From: Symbiodinium natans
Taxonomy: Eukaryota > Sar > Dinophyceae > Suessiales > Symbiodiniaceae
Assembly (NCBI GenBank): GCA_905221605.1
Contig: CAJNDS010002787.1
Coordinates: 1-64,000, forward strand
Direction of reading: 5' to 3'
DNA length: 64,000 nucleotides
Below the pieces are notes generated by a model. That model searched no databases. It worked only from the letters and a program-made list of their open reading frames with translations, and was not told the origin of the DNA. Below, piece after piece: positions 22,213-33,500 of the stretch (positions are counted from its first letter, which is position 1; each line of letters begins with the position of its first letter). The position numbers were made by a program, and so were the translations under genes.

Positions 22213-24321
22213 ATGAATGGAATGGAGCTCTGCAAGCTCTATACTGAGCACAAATGTTATACTGGCTATGCGGCTCTCGCCACACGGTGGTGTTCCAAGA
22301 ACCTTCATGTGCTACCTCGTGCCGTACGCCAGATCGCTGATGAGGATCATGAATGGCACAATCTGGCGGCGGGCGTTTACTTGAGTGAGGACACGCTGTC
22401 CGAAGCATGGCAGCAAGAGCCAACGGGATTGTGGTCAAACCTGTGCGAGTACGACGAAATCAAAGTAGAGAAGCAAATGAATTCCATCACCCGCCCATGG
22501 ATGTTTCAGCTCAGAAATTCTGACCGTGTACAGCAGCCAGCAAAAAGGCTTATCTTGAAGCCTGAAGATATTGGCTCAGAGGCTTGTGTCATGGAGATCT
22601 TGTCAAGGTTCAACCAGGTTTGGGCGGAGAGTGACATACAAGTTCTTGGCCAGATGGTGAGGGTCAAGACCTACCGCATGTTTTTGGTGGATCCGTTCAG
22701 CAGTTTGGTTGAAGTGGTGGAGAATAGCATGACGCTTGAGAGGCTGAAAAGGAGAGACTTATGGGCAGGAACACGCGTTGGAACACGAGTCCGACGATAC
22801 CTGGACTTGGAGAGCAAGCCACATCGACTTGAAGTGCTTGCTGCTACCACGGCTGGCTTCCTTGCTTGTTCGTACTTGCTCGGCATTGGAGATGGGCATG
22901 GAGACAATCTGATGCTGACAGAATCAGGTGAACTCTTCCGCATTGACTTCGGCTTCCTCTTTGGAAAGAAGCCCGTTGGCCTCGATGCACCAACTGTGTG
23001 GTTGCCTTACACGGTGCGTGAGGCATTGGGCGAGCATTTGCCACAAGTGATTCGTGCTGCTGAGCTTGCAGTTCAAGCTGTTCTTCATGAAGGGCGAGAA
23101 GAGCTACGTGACATCTGCAGGGTGTTTGACAATGCTTTCGAGGGGCACGATAGTGAAACCTACGTCACGGCCCTGGCCTTCGCCGATTTTCAGGAGCAAG
23201 TGCGTGCAATCGACGACTTCAGCCTTGGGAAAGAGCTGAAAGGTCTGGGCTATTTCGTTCCTCGGGGCGACAGAGGCAAGCACCCTATCAATGTAAAGTC
23301 TCCAGCAGCGTTGACATTCATTGTTTCAGGAAGTTCTCCACGTGGATGCTCTCCGAATTTTCTGGAGTGCTTTGCAGACGCTCTAATGGCAGCATTGAGT
23401 CAGCGTGATGGCATCAACATGGCAGAAGATCTCGTCTTCGATCTCTTGATGGGTTTTGATGCGGTAGGTCCTGCGCTCTCGCACGGTCATGCCTTTATCC
23501 GCTCTGTGATTGAAGAATGCTCCATACCGGTGGCTGCAGCACGCGAGAATTTTCAAAAGGCTTGGTCTAAGGCGCTGCAGGAAGCTGCAGAACAAACGGG
23601 TACTTTGGACAATGGTCCACTTGCGGATGAGGTTTACACAGCAGCCGAGCAGAATCCCGAGGTCATTGCTGCCACGCAGATTTTTGAGCATAGCTTGCAG
23701 CGAGAGGAATGTCACATATGTCACAGCTTTGAAGACGTCCTTCACGTGCTGAAAGAATATTTGCCTGCCGAAAAGTTGCAGGAGATCCTTGTGGAAGTGT
23801 CACACCACGTTGAACGGTATTTTGAGAGATTCTCGCACATGCTAGGCGAAGTTCATCCCAGTTTGGAGCACGCCCCGCTTTCTGCTTGGATGACGATGCT
23901 CCGAATTGGCTCAGCAGCACAGAAGCGCGGGGCAGGGAAAACTGACACTGTGAAAATGCTGGAATCCATTGCAGCGGCAGTGTCCTCGAAGGGTTGCTGC
24001 TCGGCGGCCGAAGTGCTTGTGGCTAAGGCCATGTTTGTAGGCCCAATGGGAGTTGCCCTCTCCGGATTCCTGGCGGCGGGTGTTGGTAGCATCGCCGTGC
24101 GGGAAATTTCCCACTCTATCTGGGGCACGCAGGACGACCGTGCTCTGGAGGAAGCTTTGAGGGTCCTTCAGTTGCGCTCCAACGTCGACCTACAGGAGGT
24201 TGAAGAGCAATACCAGAATCTGCACCGTGAGCACGGAGGTGAGATCACAGAGAATTGCCGCGAGATCAACCTTGCTTTCCAGACTGCCATATGCCAGATG
24301 ATGCGGAAGATGAGCCAGTGA
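22213..24321 (+). CDS. PI3/PI4-kinase-like protein with possible C-terminal J-like domain
   Basis: 702 residues from the first ATG (22213); the in-frame stop upstream is at 22168 and the gene ends TGA at 24319. Residues about 95-270 match the PI3/PI4 kinase catalytic fold: LILKPEDIGSEACVMEIL with a candidate ATP-binding Lys116, YRMFLVDPFSSLVEVV as hinge-like segment, catalytic loop GIGDGHGDNLML (Asp227, His229, Asn232) and RIDFGFLFG with the DFG Asp245. The family norm is DRH in the catalytic loop; here Arg is Gly228. Such kinases phosphorylate phosphoinositides or, in the PIKK branch, proteins; the substrate here cannot be told. Residues about 607-629 are a Gly/Ala-rich hydrophobic stretch that could contact a membrane. 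Residues 645-693 (ALRVLQL...EQYQNLHREHGGEI...INLAF) resemble a J-domain without its HPD motif. An upstream exon is possible. I see no internal intron. Confidence 0.75.
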   Translation: MNGMELCKLYTEHKCYTGYAALATRWCSKNLHVLPRAVRQIADEDHEWHNLAAGVYLSEDTLSEAWQQEPTGLWSNLCEYDEIKVEKQMNSITRPWMFQLRNSDRVQQPAKRLILKPEDIGSEACVMEILSRFNQVWAESDIQVLGQMVRVKTYRMFLVDPFSSLVEVVENSMTLERLKRRDLWAGTRVGTRVRRYLDLESKPHRLEVLAATTAGFLACSYLLGIGDGHGDNLMLTESGELFRIDFGFLFGKKPVGLDAPTVWLPYTVREALGEHLPQVIRAAELAVQAVLHEGREELRDICRVFDNAFEGHDSETYVTALAFADFQEQVRAIDDFSLGKELKGLGYFVPRGDRGKHPINVKSPAALTFIVSGSSPRGCSPNFLECFADALMAALSQRDGINMAEDLVFDLLMGFDAVGPALSHGHAFIRSVIEECSIPVAAARENFQKAWSKALQEAAEQTGTLDNGPLADEVYTAAEQNPEVIAATQIFEHSLQREECHICHSFEDVLHVLKEYLPAEKLQEILVEVSHHVERYFERFSHMLGEVHPSLEHAPLSAWMTMLRIGSAAQKRGAGKTDTVKMLESIAAAVSSKGCCSAAEVLVAKAMFVGPMGVALSGFLAAGVGSIAVREISHSIWGTQDDRALEEALRVLQLRSNVDLQEVEEQYQNLHREHGGEITENCREINLAFQTAICQMMRKMSQ

Positions 24322-24544
24322 CCCGGCATAGAGCAAAGCTGCAAAAAAGCCACTTCTAGCCCCGCTGCTGTGCACAGATGATGCAGTCTCGTTGTTCGAA
24401 GGTTCAGACGATTTCGTCATGTGCAAAATCCTAGGAGCTCTGCTTAGTCAAGGTGTGTCTCACATGTGTCAGAACATTTGCCCCTGATGTTCAAAAAACT
24501 CACCAAATTTTGCGCCTTAAGCCCGAAACCCTGAACGTTCAACT

Positions 24545-24600
24545 TTGAAGCCGCTCTAAACCCTAAACCCCAACCCCAAACCCCCAAACCCAAAACCAAC
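24545..24600 (-). repeat. Degenerate CCCTAAA tract
   Basis: CCCTAAACCCCAACCCC-like sequence, the first telomere-type tract of the window, 220 bases after the kinase-like gene. Confidence 0.75.
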
Positions 24601-25195
24601 AACCCTCTGAGCCAAGCGGGCCAGGCGAGTGCCATGCCTTCGCGAACTGGTGAGGGGCTACAGCCGCAGAATCAGCACTGAAGGGGTTTGTTTTTATTTG
24701 TTGCCAGTCTGCGTTTTTGGTCATTCGCTCTTGCTATTCTTGCCACATGCTTCGGCGGATTTCTTGCGGTATGTTGCCGCCACCTTACCGGATCATTTTG
24801 CATACCGGTATGCTGTTCTTAGCGCCTGCATGGAGGAAATCGGACTGCGAAATGCACGGATGTGTCCACTCAGTTGGGAGCAAAGGCAAAGCTTGCATCC
24901 GATCACACAGAGGCCTGACAGACCCCGTTTCGAAATATTGCGAAATGCTCTTGTGAACGGTAAAGTGTAGGTTAATTTAGTATGCTATACTTGTGATACT
25001 CATTGTTTTTCGTGTTCTCTAGTTGAACCAAATTTTACTTTTGTATATCTATGTATATGTTTTTTTGTAAACAGCGTCCATTAAGGGCAGCGCAGCTAGT
25101 TCTGGTTGGGCATGTCGGTGTTTCTGTCGGGAAGAGGTCGGCGGGAGGGGGGTGGGTCGGCACATGCAAGTGTTGCTAGCGGTGGGGTTTAGGGC

Positions 25196-25271
25196 CAAGG
25201 CATTGCGTTTTCTTTGGGTTTTGGGTTTCGGGTTTCGGGTTTCGGGTTAGGGTTTAGGGTTTAGGGTTTCC
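25196..25271 (+). repeat. TTTAGGG/TTTCGGG tract
   Basis: GGGTTTCGGG units followed by three TTTAGGG units, on the plus strand. Confidence 0.85.
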
Positions 25272-28200
25272 CAAAATCCACTCTTTAGGTCAGAGTTTGT
25301 CCAGTTTTCAACTGGGGAAAGCCATAATCCCCGATGGTACCACAGACTACGATGGGAGTATGTGGTGTTTGGCTATAGTGGGGATGATTAGCTTCCTTGT
25401 AATTATGAGCCACGTTTAATTTCTCTGTATGCCATGAAAAAGATGTGCATGCTTTGGGAGAGGTACAATGAAAGACGGATTTGAACCCTATAAGTTGCAG
25501 CCAGGACGGAGGAGAGCAAATGAGCGCATGGTGTTCGCGCTTTTGCCAGCACTTCCTGAGACTCCCTGTCAGCACAACTTCGCTCATTTGAGGCTTCTGG
25601 ACATGTCCCGGTCTGCGCCGACATGCTGGCAGCAGCCCGAAAGTCTGGATCGCTGCTTTGTGGGAGGCTTTGAGGCTAAAGGGAACGAGAAGGACAGTTT
25701 TTTTGGCTCCGCCACTCTGACAGAGTGTGTCTGGTCGTCCCCAGAATCCCTTGTCCCAACCTTTGCAAGCTGCCGGATCATCTGATTGCTCCCACGAGAA
25801 GGCCTGGACTTCACCTGGAAGCTTAAGCCATGTGGTCCCCGCTACTCGGGAGACCTGCAGAACCTGCAGAAGCTTCTGTGGCAGTCAAGGGAAGCATTCT
25901 CGAATGAAGCCCTGCAGCGGTTGGCATGCGCTATTTCTGGGTCGCTAGTGTGTCATGGCTTCAGGTGTCAGGGCTTCGGGTTTCGGGCCATGGCAATGGC
26001 CCAAAGCCTCACCGATGCCACTTGACATCGGTAGGCCAGAGAGACGTTCCAAAGTCCCCGAAACCCGCAAAACCCGAGTTCCTCGGAACAAGGTGTCGCT
26101 TCTTGGGTTCCTCTTCGCATCTCTTGACCACATCTTCTGGAGATCGAGGTTCCAGACTCCAGTTTTTAATGCTGCACGCGCATCGAGCTTCCTTTCGCGA
26201 CCTGCTCTCATCCCTGCTGCTTCCTTCTGTTGCCGGCGCAGGGTGAAGGTGATCAGGCAGACAGGGCCGCAGCTCGAGGAAGGAAGGGCGTGGCAAAATC
26301 CTCGCGTTTGCAGAGGTGGCCTGGCCAAGGGTTCCGAAGATATCAAGAAACCCCTTTGCCAGTCCCCAAGCTCACCTGAAGACGCCCGACTGGTAGTGGC
26401 CGGCCGGCGATAGGGGTTTAGGAGTGTTGGGTTACACGCATGGGTCGCGCTGGGGAACGGCTCCGATTCTCCGATGTGGGTTGGCTAGGTACAGCGCCGT
26501 CGCCCTGGCAAGATATGCTTGATGTCGGCCACTAACCCATGAAGAGCGCTGAGCCCGTGGCGAAGTTGAGTTCAGCCGGTTGCATGACATCGTTGCAGCG
26601 GGACGCCTTGAGGCCACCAGGTTTTGGGTGAACGTGGACGTCTAGGTAGAGTTGCAGCTGGCGCACCGGAACATGAATGTACTTGGTCAGTGCCAGCATC
26701 AAATCTTCGCAGATTGCGGGGTGCAGACTTCGCTACGCCGCCCTCGCCTAGCACGCACTAGATTGCTGGGATCAGGCTGTGTGGCGCTTGGATGCATCGA
26801 ACATGCGTCTGCACATTCCTTTAACCAAAGCTGCCATCCTTAAGCCATACAAAACTTCGAGACGTCTTCGGTGTGCTTAGAAAGGTCGGCGTAATCGACC
26901 ATCGCACTCCTGCGTCGGAAGCCAGGCAAGAGTCTGCGACACCCTCCTGTGCATTCTTTCGATCCTGAGCGCAGGGAGGACGCCCTCTAAGTTAGAATCC
27001 TAGATTTCCAGATCTGCCAAAGGCGTGGGATGCAGCTGCCAGGTCATCTTCAAGTTTGCTCCAGTTTGCCACAAATGACATCATGCTCTCAGGGACCAGC
27101 GCCATTGAGCCTCCTACAATCCTACAACATACGTGCAGCTATGGCGCATGTCTTAGGGCGCGACAGCATCATCCCACTAAGCTGGCGAACAGCGCACAGG
27201 AGGCCTCCCAAGGTGGCGTGGCCACGCAAGGCCGCTGCATCAACCCTGGTCTCGCGCTGAGGACGTTAGCAACCTATGTCTTTGGGCATCCTCGGCTCCA
27301 CGAGGTTTGCGCAGCGAAGCGTTCTTCTGCCCAGTCGTGAGCGCACCGGATTTGGAATTACCCAGGGCACGAAGTGGCACGTTCCTCCTCAACTTAGGCG
27401 ACAACCCAAACGCAATCGACGCTGGGAACCGGCAGCGACGTCGCCTTGAAGCACGGCAATCCCAGGGAGGATCCATGCGATGTTCTTTCTTGCAGGCAGC
27501 GAGGTGAATGCGGGGTGATTTTATGTGGAGTCCAGGTACCGTCAGGCTGTGATGTCTCTGTCTTGGTCGTGGCAAACAGTTCTCTGGGACGGTCGGGATC
27601 TATGTGCCGATGTGTCAGTAGGGTGGGCCTTCGCACAATCCTTCTGGGTGCTCGGTCCCTGACGAGCAAGACGGGATGAAGGTCCTTGCTTCTGAAGTGA
27701 CGCCCATGCAGGCGTGCACAGGAGGTAGCACTTGCAACGATGTGACTCACGGCCTGTCAAAACCAAGAGCCCCAGAATTTCTGGCATTGCATGTTGATTC
27801 TGACAACAGGTCCGTTGTTTTCTACTACGTGCCGCCTCATTTAGGCAACACTGACCGCCACGACCGTTCAGGATCAAGGACTTAGCTCTTTGGCTCTTTG
27901 TCCGGATGCTTGCGCACACTCTCCTCGGCCTAGCAAGATTATGCCAGCCATTGCTTGCAAGTTGCCTCAGGGACAGCTTCCCCAGCTGAAACACTAACCT
28001 GGAGGTGTGCGGCGGAGGGAGCCAGATCCCGACTTGTGAGCGAAGTGCTGAGCTAGAAGCACATCCTCGTGCCGGACTCGGATTTGAAGGATCCTTGGAA
28101 AAAAACCCAGCTTGGCAAACTGCTAGCGTGCGGAGCGTCCACGATGCGGAGACCAGCGTGACCGTGTCAACAGCACTGCAGAGGTGCAAGGTGCTTATCC

Positions 28201-28541
28201 CCGCACAGCAGAATGTTTGGACCAGCCTTGTCGGCCTTGTCAACCAAGCTTCGCGGCTGCATGAAGGCTGCGTGCCAACTGCGCTTGCCCATGCCCTCGG
28301 ACGCGCCCCTCCTGGAGATGCCCTAAGTCCAAGCTGCCCTAAACTTGAAGCAATACCGACCTGGGAGCTTGGTCTCTTCTTGTGAGTACCAACCTCTTGG
28401 ATGCTAAGCTAGTGGTTGGTCTTTTCTCTACCGTAGGGTTTTGTAACGAGTTGAGCTGCTGGATTTCGCGCCCGTTTTCCTCGCCCGTCTGGTCTGTGGA
28501 AAATCGTGCTGCCCGGTTTTGGCAGTTGCTTCCGTGTTTCT

Positions 28542-28634
28542 GGGGGGGGGTTCCGAAATTAGGGGTACCTTATTGGGGTCCTTTTTATGAGGGAATCCTA
28601 CTATTTGGGGATCTATATTGGGGGGAACCCCCTT
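28542..28634. mobile_element. MITE-like fold-back element, family 4, copy a
   Basis: About 93 bp with imperfect terminal inverted repeats (GGGGGTTCCGAAATTAGGGG on the left, GGGGGAACCCCC on the right) and the core ACCTTATTGGGGTCC that recurs in the copies near 48093, 53165 and 58438. Confidence 0.65.
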
Positions 28635-28719
28635 AGAGTTTAGGGTTCGGGGGCTTTTGCTTTCCCATCTTGGCGCCATGCTGAAGCTCGGCGCCGGCTG
28701 TGCTCACCTTGTGCAAGCT

Positions 28720-28757
28720 TTAGGGTTTAGGGTTTAGGGTTTAGGGTTTAGGGTTTG
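28720..28757 (+). repeat. Interstitial telomere-type array (TTTAGGG)5
   Basis: Five exact TTTAGGG units. Confidence 0.95.
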
Positions 28758-28767
28758 TCTCTTGCCT

Positions 28768-28772
28768 CCCTC

Positions 28773-28825
<53 letters not shown>
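28768..28825. repeat. CT microsatellite
   Basis: About 58 bases of CT dinucleotides with one CG interruption, directly after the telomere-type array. Confidence 0.95.
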
Positions 28826-28827
<2 letters not shown>

Positions 28828-29024
28828 CGAATCTTGTGCACCCCCCCAGGCCCCCCGAACCCATCGCAGGGCCCTTGGCCTGTGAAGTTTGAACTCTGTG
28901 ACTCCATGTCCTACGTCCATACCCCAACCCTTTGTTATAGGAAGGCTTTCAGCCTGAGACTCCTAAGAGAAGCACGGCCCTGGCATGTTCGACCCTGCAA
29001 AGGAGCTGGGTGCGACTAGCTTCT

Positions 29025-29050
29025 TTTAGGGTTTAGGGTTTAGGGTTTGG
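29025..29050 (+). repeat. Short TTTAGGG array
   Basis: Three TTTAGGG units plus a TTTGGGG variant. Confidence 0.9.
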
Positions 29051-29609
29051 GGTACATGGGGTTTTAGGTCTGAGGATCCAGGTCGAGGAGGTATGTTTGG
29101 TGTCGGAGCCCCTCTGAACTTTTCAGGTTGTGGAAGCTTCGCTTCATCTGCACTCCGGGCCTTGTGGGGCGCTTCTGGAAGTCGGGCGTTGTTTTGCGAT
29201 CGATTCGATGGTGATTCTTGCTCAGTCCTGCAAGGCGATGATCTCAAAACCACCCGGAAGAGGGCGGCCGGGGCTATGTCCGGAGCTTTGCTGAGGATAG
29301 GGGAAGGTGTCAGGCACAGTTGCTGAGTTTAAAGTTTGGAGAGCCGCAGCAAGTCTCGCCCTGTATCCCTGGAGTGCCCACCCCCACAAGGAGTCCGCAT
29401 CCCTGTAGTGTCCACAGGAAGTCCCGCCGAGCACCCCTGGGAGTACTCATAGAAGCAAGAGCCCCGCCGAGTATCCTCGAAATTCCGCGGGGAGTACCGC
29501 GACAGAAGCTTGCGGCGAAGTGGCCAGCATTGCCTGTCTGAGAATGGCAAGAGGGCTCCCACATCAGGTAGCTGTAGGGTGGGGATCATCGAGTAAGCTA
29601 AGTTTGACA

Positions 29610-29702
29610 CCCTAAACCCTGAACCCTGAACCCTGAACCTTAAACCCTAAACCCTAAACCCTAAACCTTAAACCCTAAACCCTAAACCCTAAACCCTAAA
29701 CC
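29610..29702 (-). repeat. CCCTAAA array
   Basis: About 13 units; the first few are CCCTGAA variants and the rest mostly exact. Confidence 0.95.
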
Positions 29703-30071
29703 ATTATTTTGGGGAAGTTCTATATGGGTCTCCTGTTTCAATTTCAGCGGCTTCTCCCCTTAGATGGTGTCAACGGCACAGCCTTCGCATCTGGGCAGTG
29801 TTTGCTTGCCTCAAGCCCTCGGCAAAGAACTGGCTGTCAGCTTCCTCATGTCCTACGAGCACAGTACATCTGAATGATATTCGCCACAAAATATGAAACT
29901 GCTTGAGATACTGCATATTTCAATGAGGTCGCGGTAGCTGAATTCAAGTTCCTGCGCAAGAACCTAAGCCTCGCGCGCGCTTCGAGGCTGCAAGTCCTGC
30001 AAGATATCGCGGCGCGGCTGCGAGTTGGCAGGATTCCCTTGGTGTACTCCATGCTCCCTTGAACCTTCCTT

Positions 30072-30110
30072 AGGGGGTTTAGGGCCTAGGGTTTAGGGTT
30101 TAGGGTTTCC
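30072..30110 (+). repeat. Short TTTAGGG array
   Basis: About five units including a GCCTAGGG variant. The flanking CCTTGAACCTTCCTT occurs on both sides (30056-30070 and 30109-30123), so the array interrupts or joins a short direct repeat. Confidence 0.9.
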
Positions 30111-30540
30111 TTGAACCTTCCTTGTGCGATCTCATGCTCATGGTCGAGGGGCTGGGTTTCTTTGCTGTAAGCGCGCTCGCAAGACCGGTGCACGCTGAGC
30201 TTGCTGAAGTTTCAGGAGGAAGTGTGATCATTGAGAACCTGCCCAGGACTTGGTTGTGTTTTTCTTTCAATTGAATTTCAACGCTGATGCCCCCGTCCGC
30301 CTTTGTCCTCCAAGGTGCTGAGAGATCGGAGGTGCACGGGAGAGGCGCCGTGAGTGTGTGCGTGTGCATCAAGGTCTCGAGAACCCACAGATGCCTTCTC
30401 TCAGTGCTGCAATGTGTGGTAACGGAGTGGTAACGGCGGTGCATCGGCTGGCTCAAGTGAAGAGCGCAGCCGCTAGCGTTTTCGAGGCTTTGCTGAGCAT
30501 TGCGAGCCTTGCGCCCTGGCCAACGTGCTGGCGGGTACAG

Positions 30541-33500
30541 ATGGTTGCAGTGCATACGCTTGGGCTTTTCTTGGCTGCTGCACTCTCACACGGGTTTGGC
30601 GCCTGCCTGCCCGAAGCAATCCCAGAAGAGAGCCGACAAAACGTCACGAACCTGGATGGCGAATCCTACCCCCTTGGAGTGCTCTCGCAGGGCTTCAAGG
30701 TCGGCGAGCTGACTTCAGCCCTTGCTAGGATTTTGCTGGAAGAAGTCCTTGGCTACAGGACAGATGCGTTTACGATATGGGGGGCAAGACAGACCATGTA
30801 TGCCTTAGCGGGTTGCGAGGAGCCATATGTGACTGCAAGCTGCTTTGGCAATGCCACCCGCAAGCATCTGACATTGAGCCTCATCGATGGAGATCTCCAT
30901 GAACAAGACACTGCCCTGGCAGGAAAAGTGCCCAAGCAGCTCGGAGCTCTGGGAATGTGGCGATCTACGACCCTGTGCATGCACAAGGATGCCGTCGATG
31001 ATGCCCTAGCTGCCGAAGGCCTACCACTTCGATACTATGAGAGCTGGAATGCCTCGTGGAACCAGCCAGGCAGGTACTTCGACAACTACACGGCCATCCC
31101 AACCAACCATTTACAGCCATGTGCAACGTCCTTCTTGGGCAATCCCGGCTTCATGGCAAGGTACGTGCGAATCAGCGGAGACGCGCAAGGCCTGCACCCG
31201 AATGGGACTGCGCAATGCCCGGACTTCTACTGGTTCCTTGCCCCCAGCTGTCGGATGGAACCTTCCGCTTGTGTGCCGGTAATTGGGGGAATCGCACCGG
31301 CTGGCCAAGACATAATGCAGATCCTGCAGAAGAGCGCCGTTTGGAACATGCCCCTCGCCATTGCCTCCACAGTCGGCGCGCTCGGCAGTCCTGGCTGGGA
31401 AATCCCCCGTCATCACAGGGTTTTGTGGTTTTGTGGCAGCGATATGCGGCTCTTTGATGGTATACAAAGGGAGCTTCTACAGTTCCCTCCTCACAATGCC
31501 GTGGCATGGCGCAATGGAGACGTGACATCCATGTTGGAGGGCTTCTCCAACATGAAATGGGTGTCACATGACTTGGGCTTCTTGGTTCCGGCCGCGGAGT
31601 TTCTGGTCAACAAAATAGACGTTTCGGCACAGGATGTCGACGACGCATTGGATGACTTTGCTCAGATCGCTGCGCGGGGTGACAGCGGTGACCCTTGGTT
31701 CGAGGCCGCCTGCAACTGGCTTCTGGGCAACCGGGGTGTCTGGGCTTCCTGGATCCCAGACGAGACCCAGTGCTGGCCGGGCTTCGGGCTTTATGACGCA
31801 AGCACTGGCGAGTTCCAGGTCGATCGGAGTGATCCCAGGAACCTTCGGTGCAAAGCCTGCGAGTCCGGTCGCTACTCCGCGGAGATCCGTGACGCCCTCG
31901 GCCAAACCTTCGTTTGCACGCCCTGTGCTCCGGGAAGCAGCCAGCCCTCCGGCGCTGCGACTCTTTGCACGCCCTGCCCCCTGGGCGAGTATCAGAACAG
32001 CTCAGGTAGTAGAGCCTGCAAGCGATGCGGCATCGGGAAGTACCAGAACCAGCGGGGGTCATTGACTTGCAAGAAGTGCAGCACTGGCACCACCACTGTC
32101 GGATTGGGGTCCATGCTCGAGGTCGAGTGCGGTTGCACGCAGGGGCATATAGAGACAGGGCGCCGGGAGGGTGCGGCCACTTGCGAAGCATGCCCGGATG
32201 GTGTGCACTGCCCGGTGCTGTCGAGCTTGACAGGCCTGCAGGTTGGTGAGTCGGACTTGGGAGAAGATTTCGTGCCCGCCATTCTTCCGGGTTTCATGAG
32301 CTCTGCAGAAGAGCCAATGGCCACCTTCAAGTGCGGTGGCCCGGCTTCGTGCCCTGGAGGCCGGCCCGGCACCTGCGGCGGAGGCCGGCGTGGTGTAGCC
32401 TGTTCAGAGTGCGGGCAATACCAGCATTGGAATGGAGAGCAGTGCATAGAGTGCGAAGATTGGGTGACGGTTGGGTGGGTGCTCGCAATTGTCATCCTCT
32501 TTGTCGGCTTGGCTCTGATACAGCTGGTGGGGGGCCGCGCGAGGTGGGAGAAGTCTGTCACAATGGAAATGCTGGTCCTTGCTTTCAGTTCCACCCTTGA
32601 TTTGGGGGGAAATTTGTTGCAGACCCTAGCAATCATTGGACAGATGCCGCTGGAGTGGCCGCAGTTTCTGCTTGATGGCTTCGCGCTGCTCGAAGTCTTC
32701 GCGCTCGAGCTCACAGACTTAGGGATCAGTTGCCTCACTGGCAGCGACACCTTGGTGCAGTTCATGCTCCAGGCACTGTTCCTCCCCTCAGTCCTGCTTT
32801 GGGCGGCATTCTTTGGATTTCTTCACAAGCTGAGACTCAGAGCGCACTTCGACTCGGCGCAGTTGCTCATGAACTTGGGCCAGATCGTGGTCGCGTGCTT
32901 CGCAGCCGCTTGCAACCTGTCTCTGGTTCCCTTCATGTGCTACAAGCACCCCAACGGCAAGAGCAGCAACTTGCTGATGCTCTCGATCCTGTGCGAAACG
33001 GGCCAGCACGATGCGATGATCCTTGCGGGCACCTGCCTCGGCTCCATCCTGATCGCCTTTTGGGCCGTCTGCGTTTGGGTGCTCTGGCACCTTCCTCGCT
33101 GGAGTGCTGAAGAAAACTTCTACTTCCTGAGGGCTGCGACCTTCCTGACAGACCGATTTCGCCCGAGCTCCTGGTGGTTCGGCTTGCCCATTCTTCTTCG
33201 GGGCCCGCTCCTCTCTTTGCCGGTCACTCTTTTCACCAACAACCCAGCCACGCAGGTCGTGCTGATGTCCATGGCCCTCATGGCCTACAAGGCTACCTTG
33301 AGTTGTACATGGCCGTGGAAGATCCCACTGCTCAATCTTATGGATGCCGCTGTCACCTGGTCATTGCTCTTGCTGGTGCTTGCAGGGTCACTACACCTGC
33401 CGAAGATGGACGAGGCCATGCTGCAGGCTGCAGCCATTGCCGGCGCAACCTCAGCAGCGTCGCCGGCGCTTGTGTTGTCTGTTGCTGCGCTGCTAACGTC

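Larger units (their letters stand above)
24322..30540. other. About 6 kb without a convincing gene
   Basis: Frames up to about 230 residues occur on both strands, but they overlap one another, lack ATG starts or motifs, and have low-complexity composition. The stretch contains the first telomere-type arrays, one fold-back element (28542-28634) and a CT microsatellite, listed separately. An untranslated leader of the gene starting at 30541 probably occupies its end. Confidence 0.5.

Noticed and set aside
27542-28243. 233-residue minus-strand frame
   Set aside because: No motif, many Cys/Ser/Arg as in random GC-balanced sequence, and overlapping frames of similar length on the other strand.
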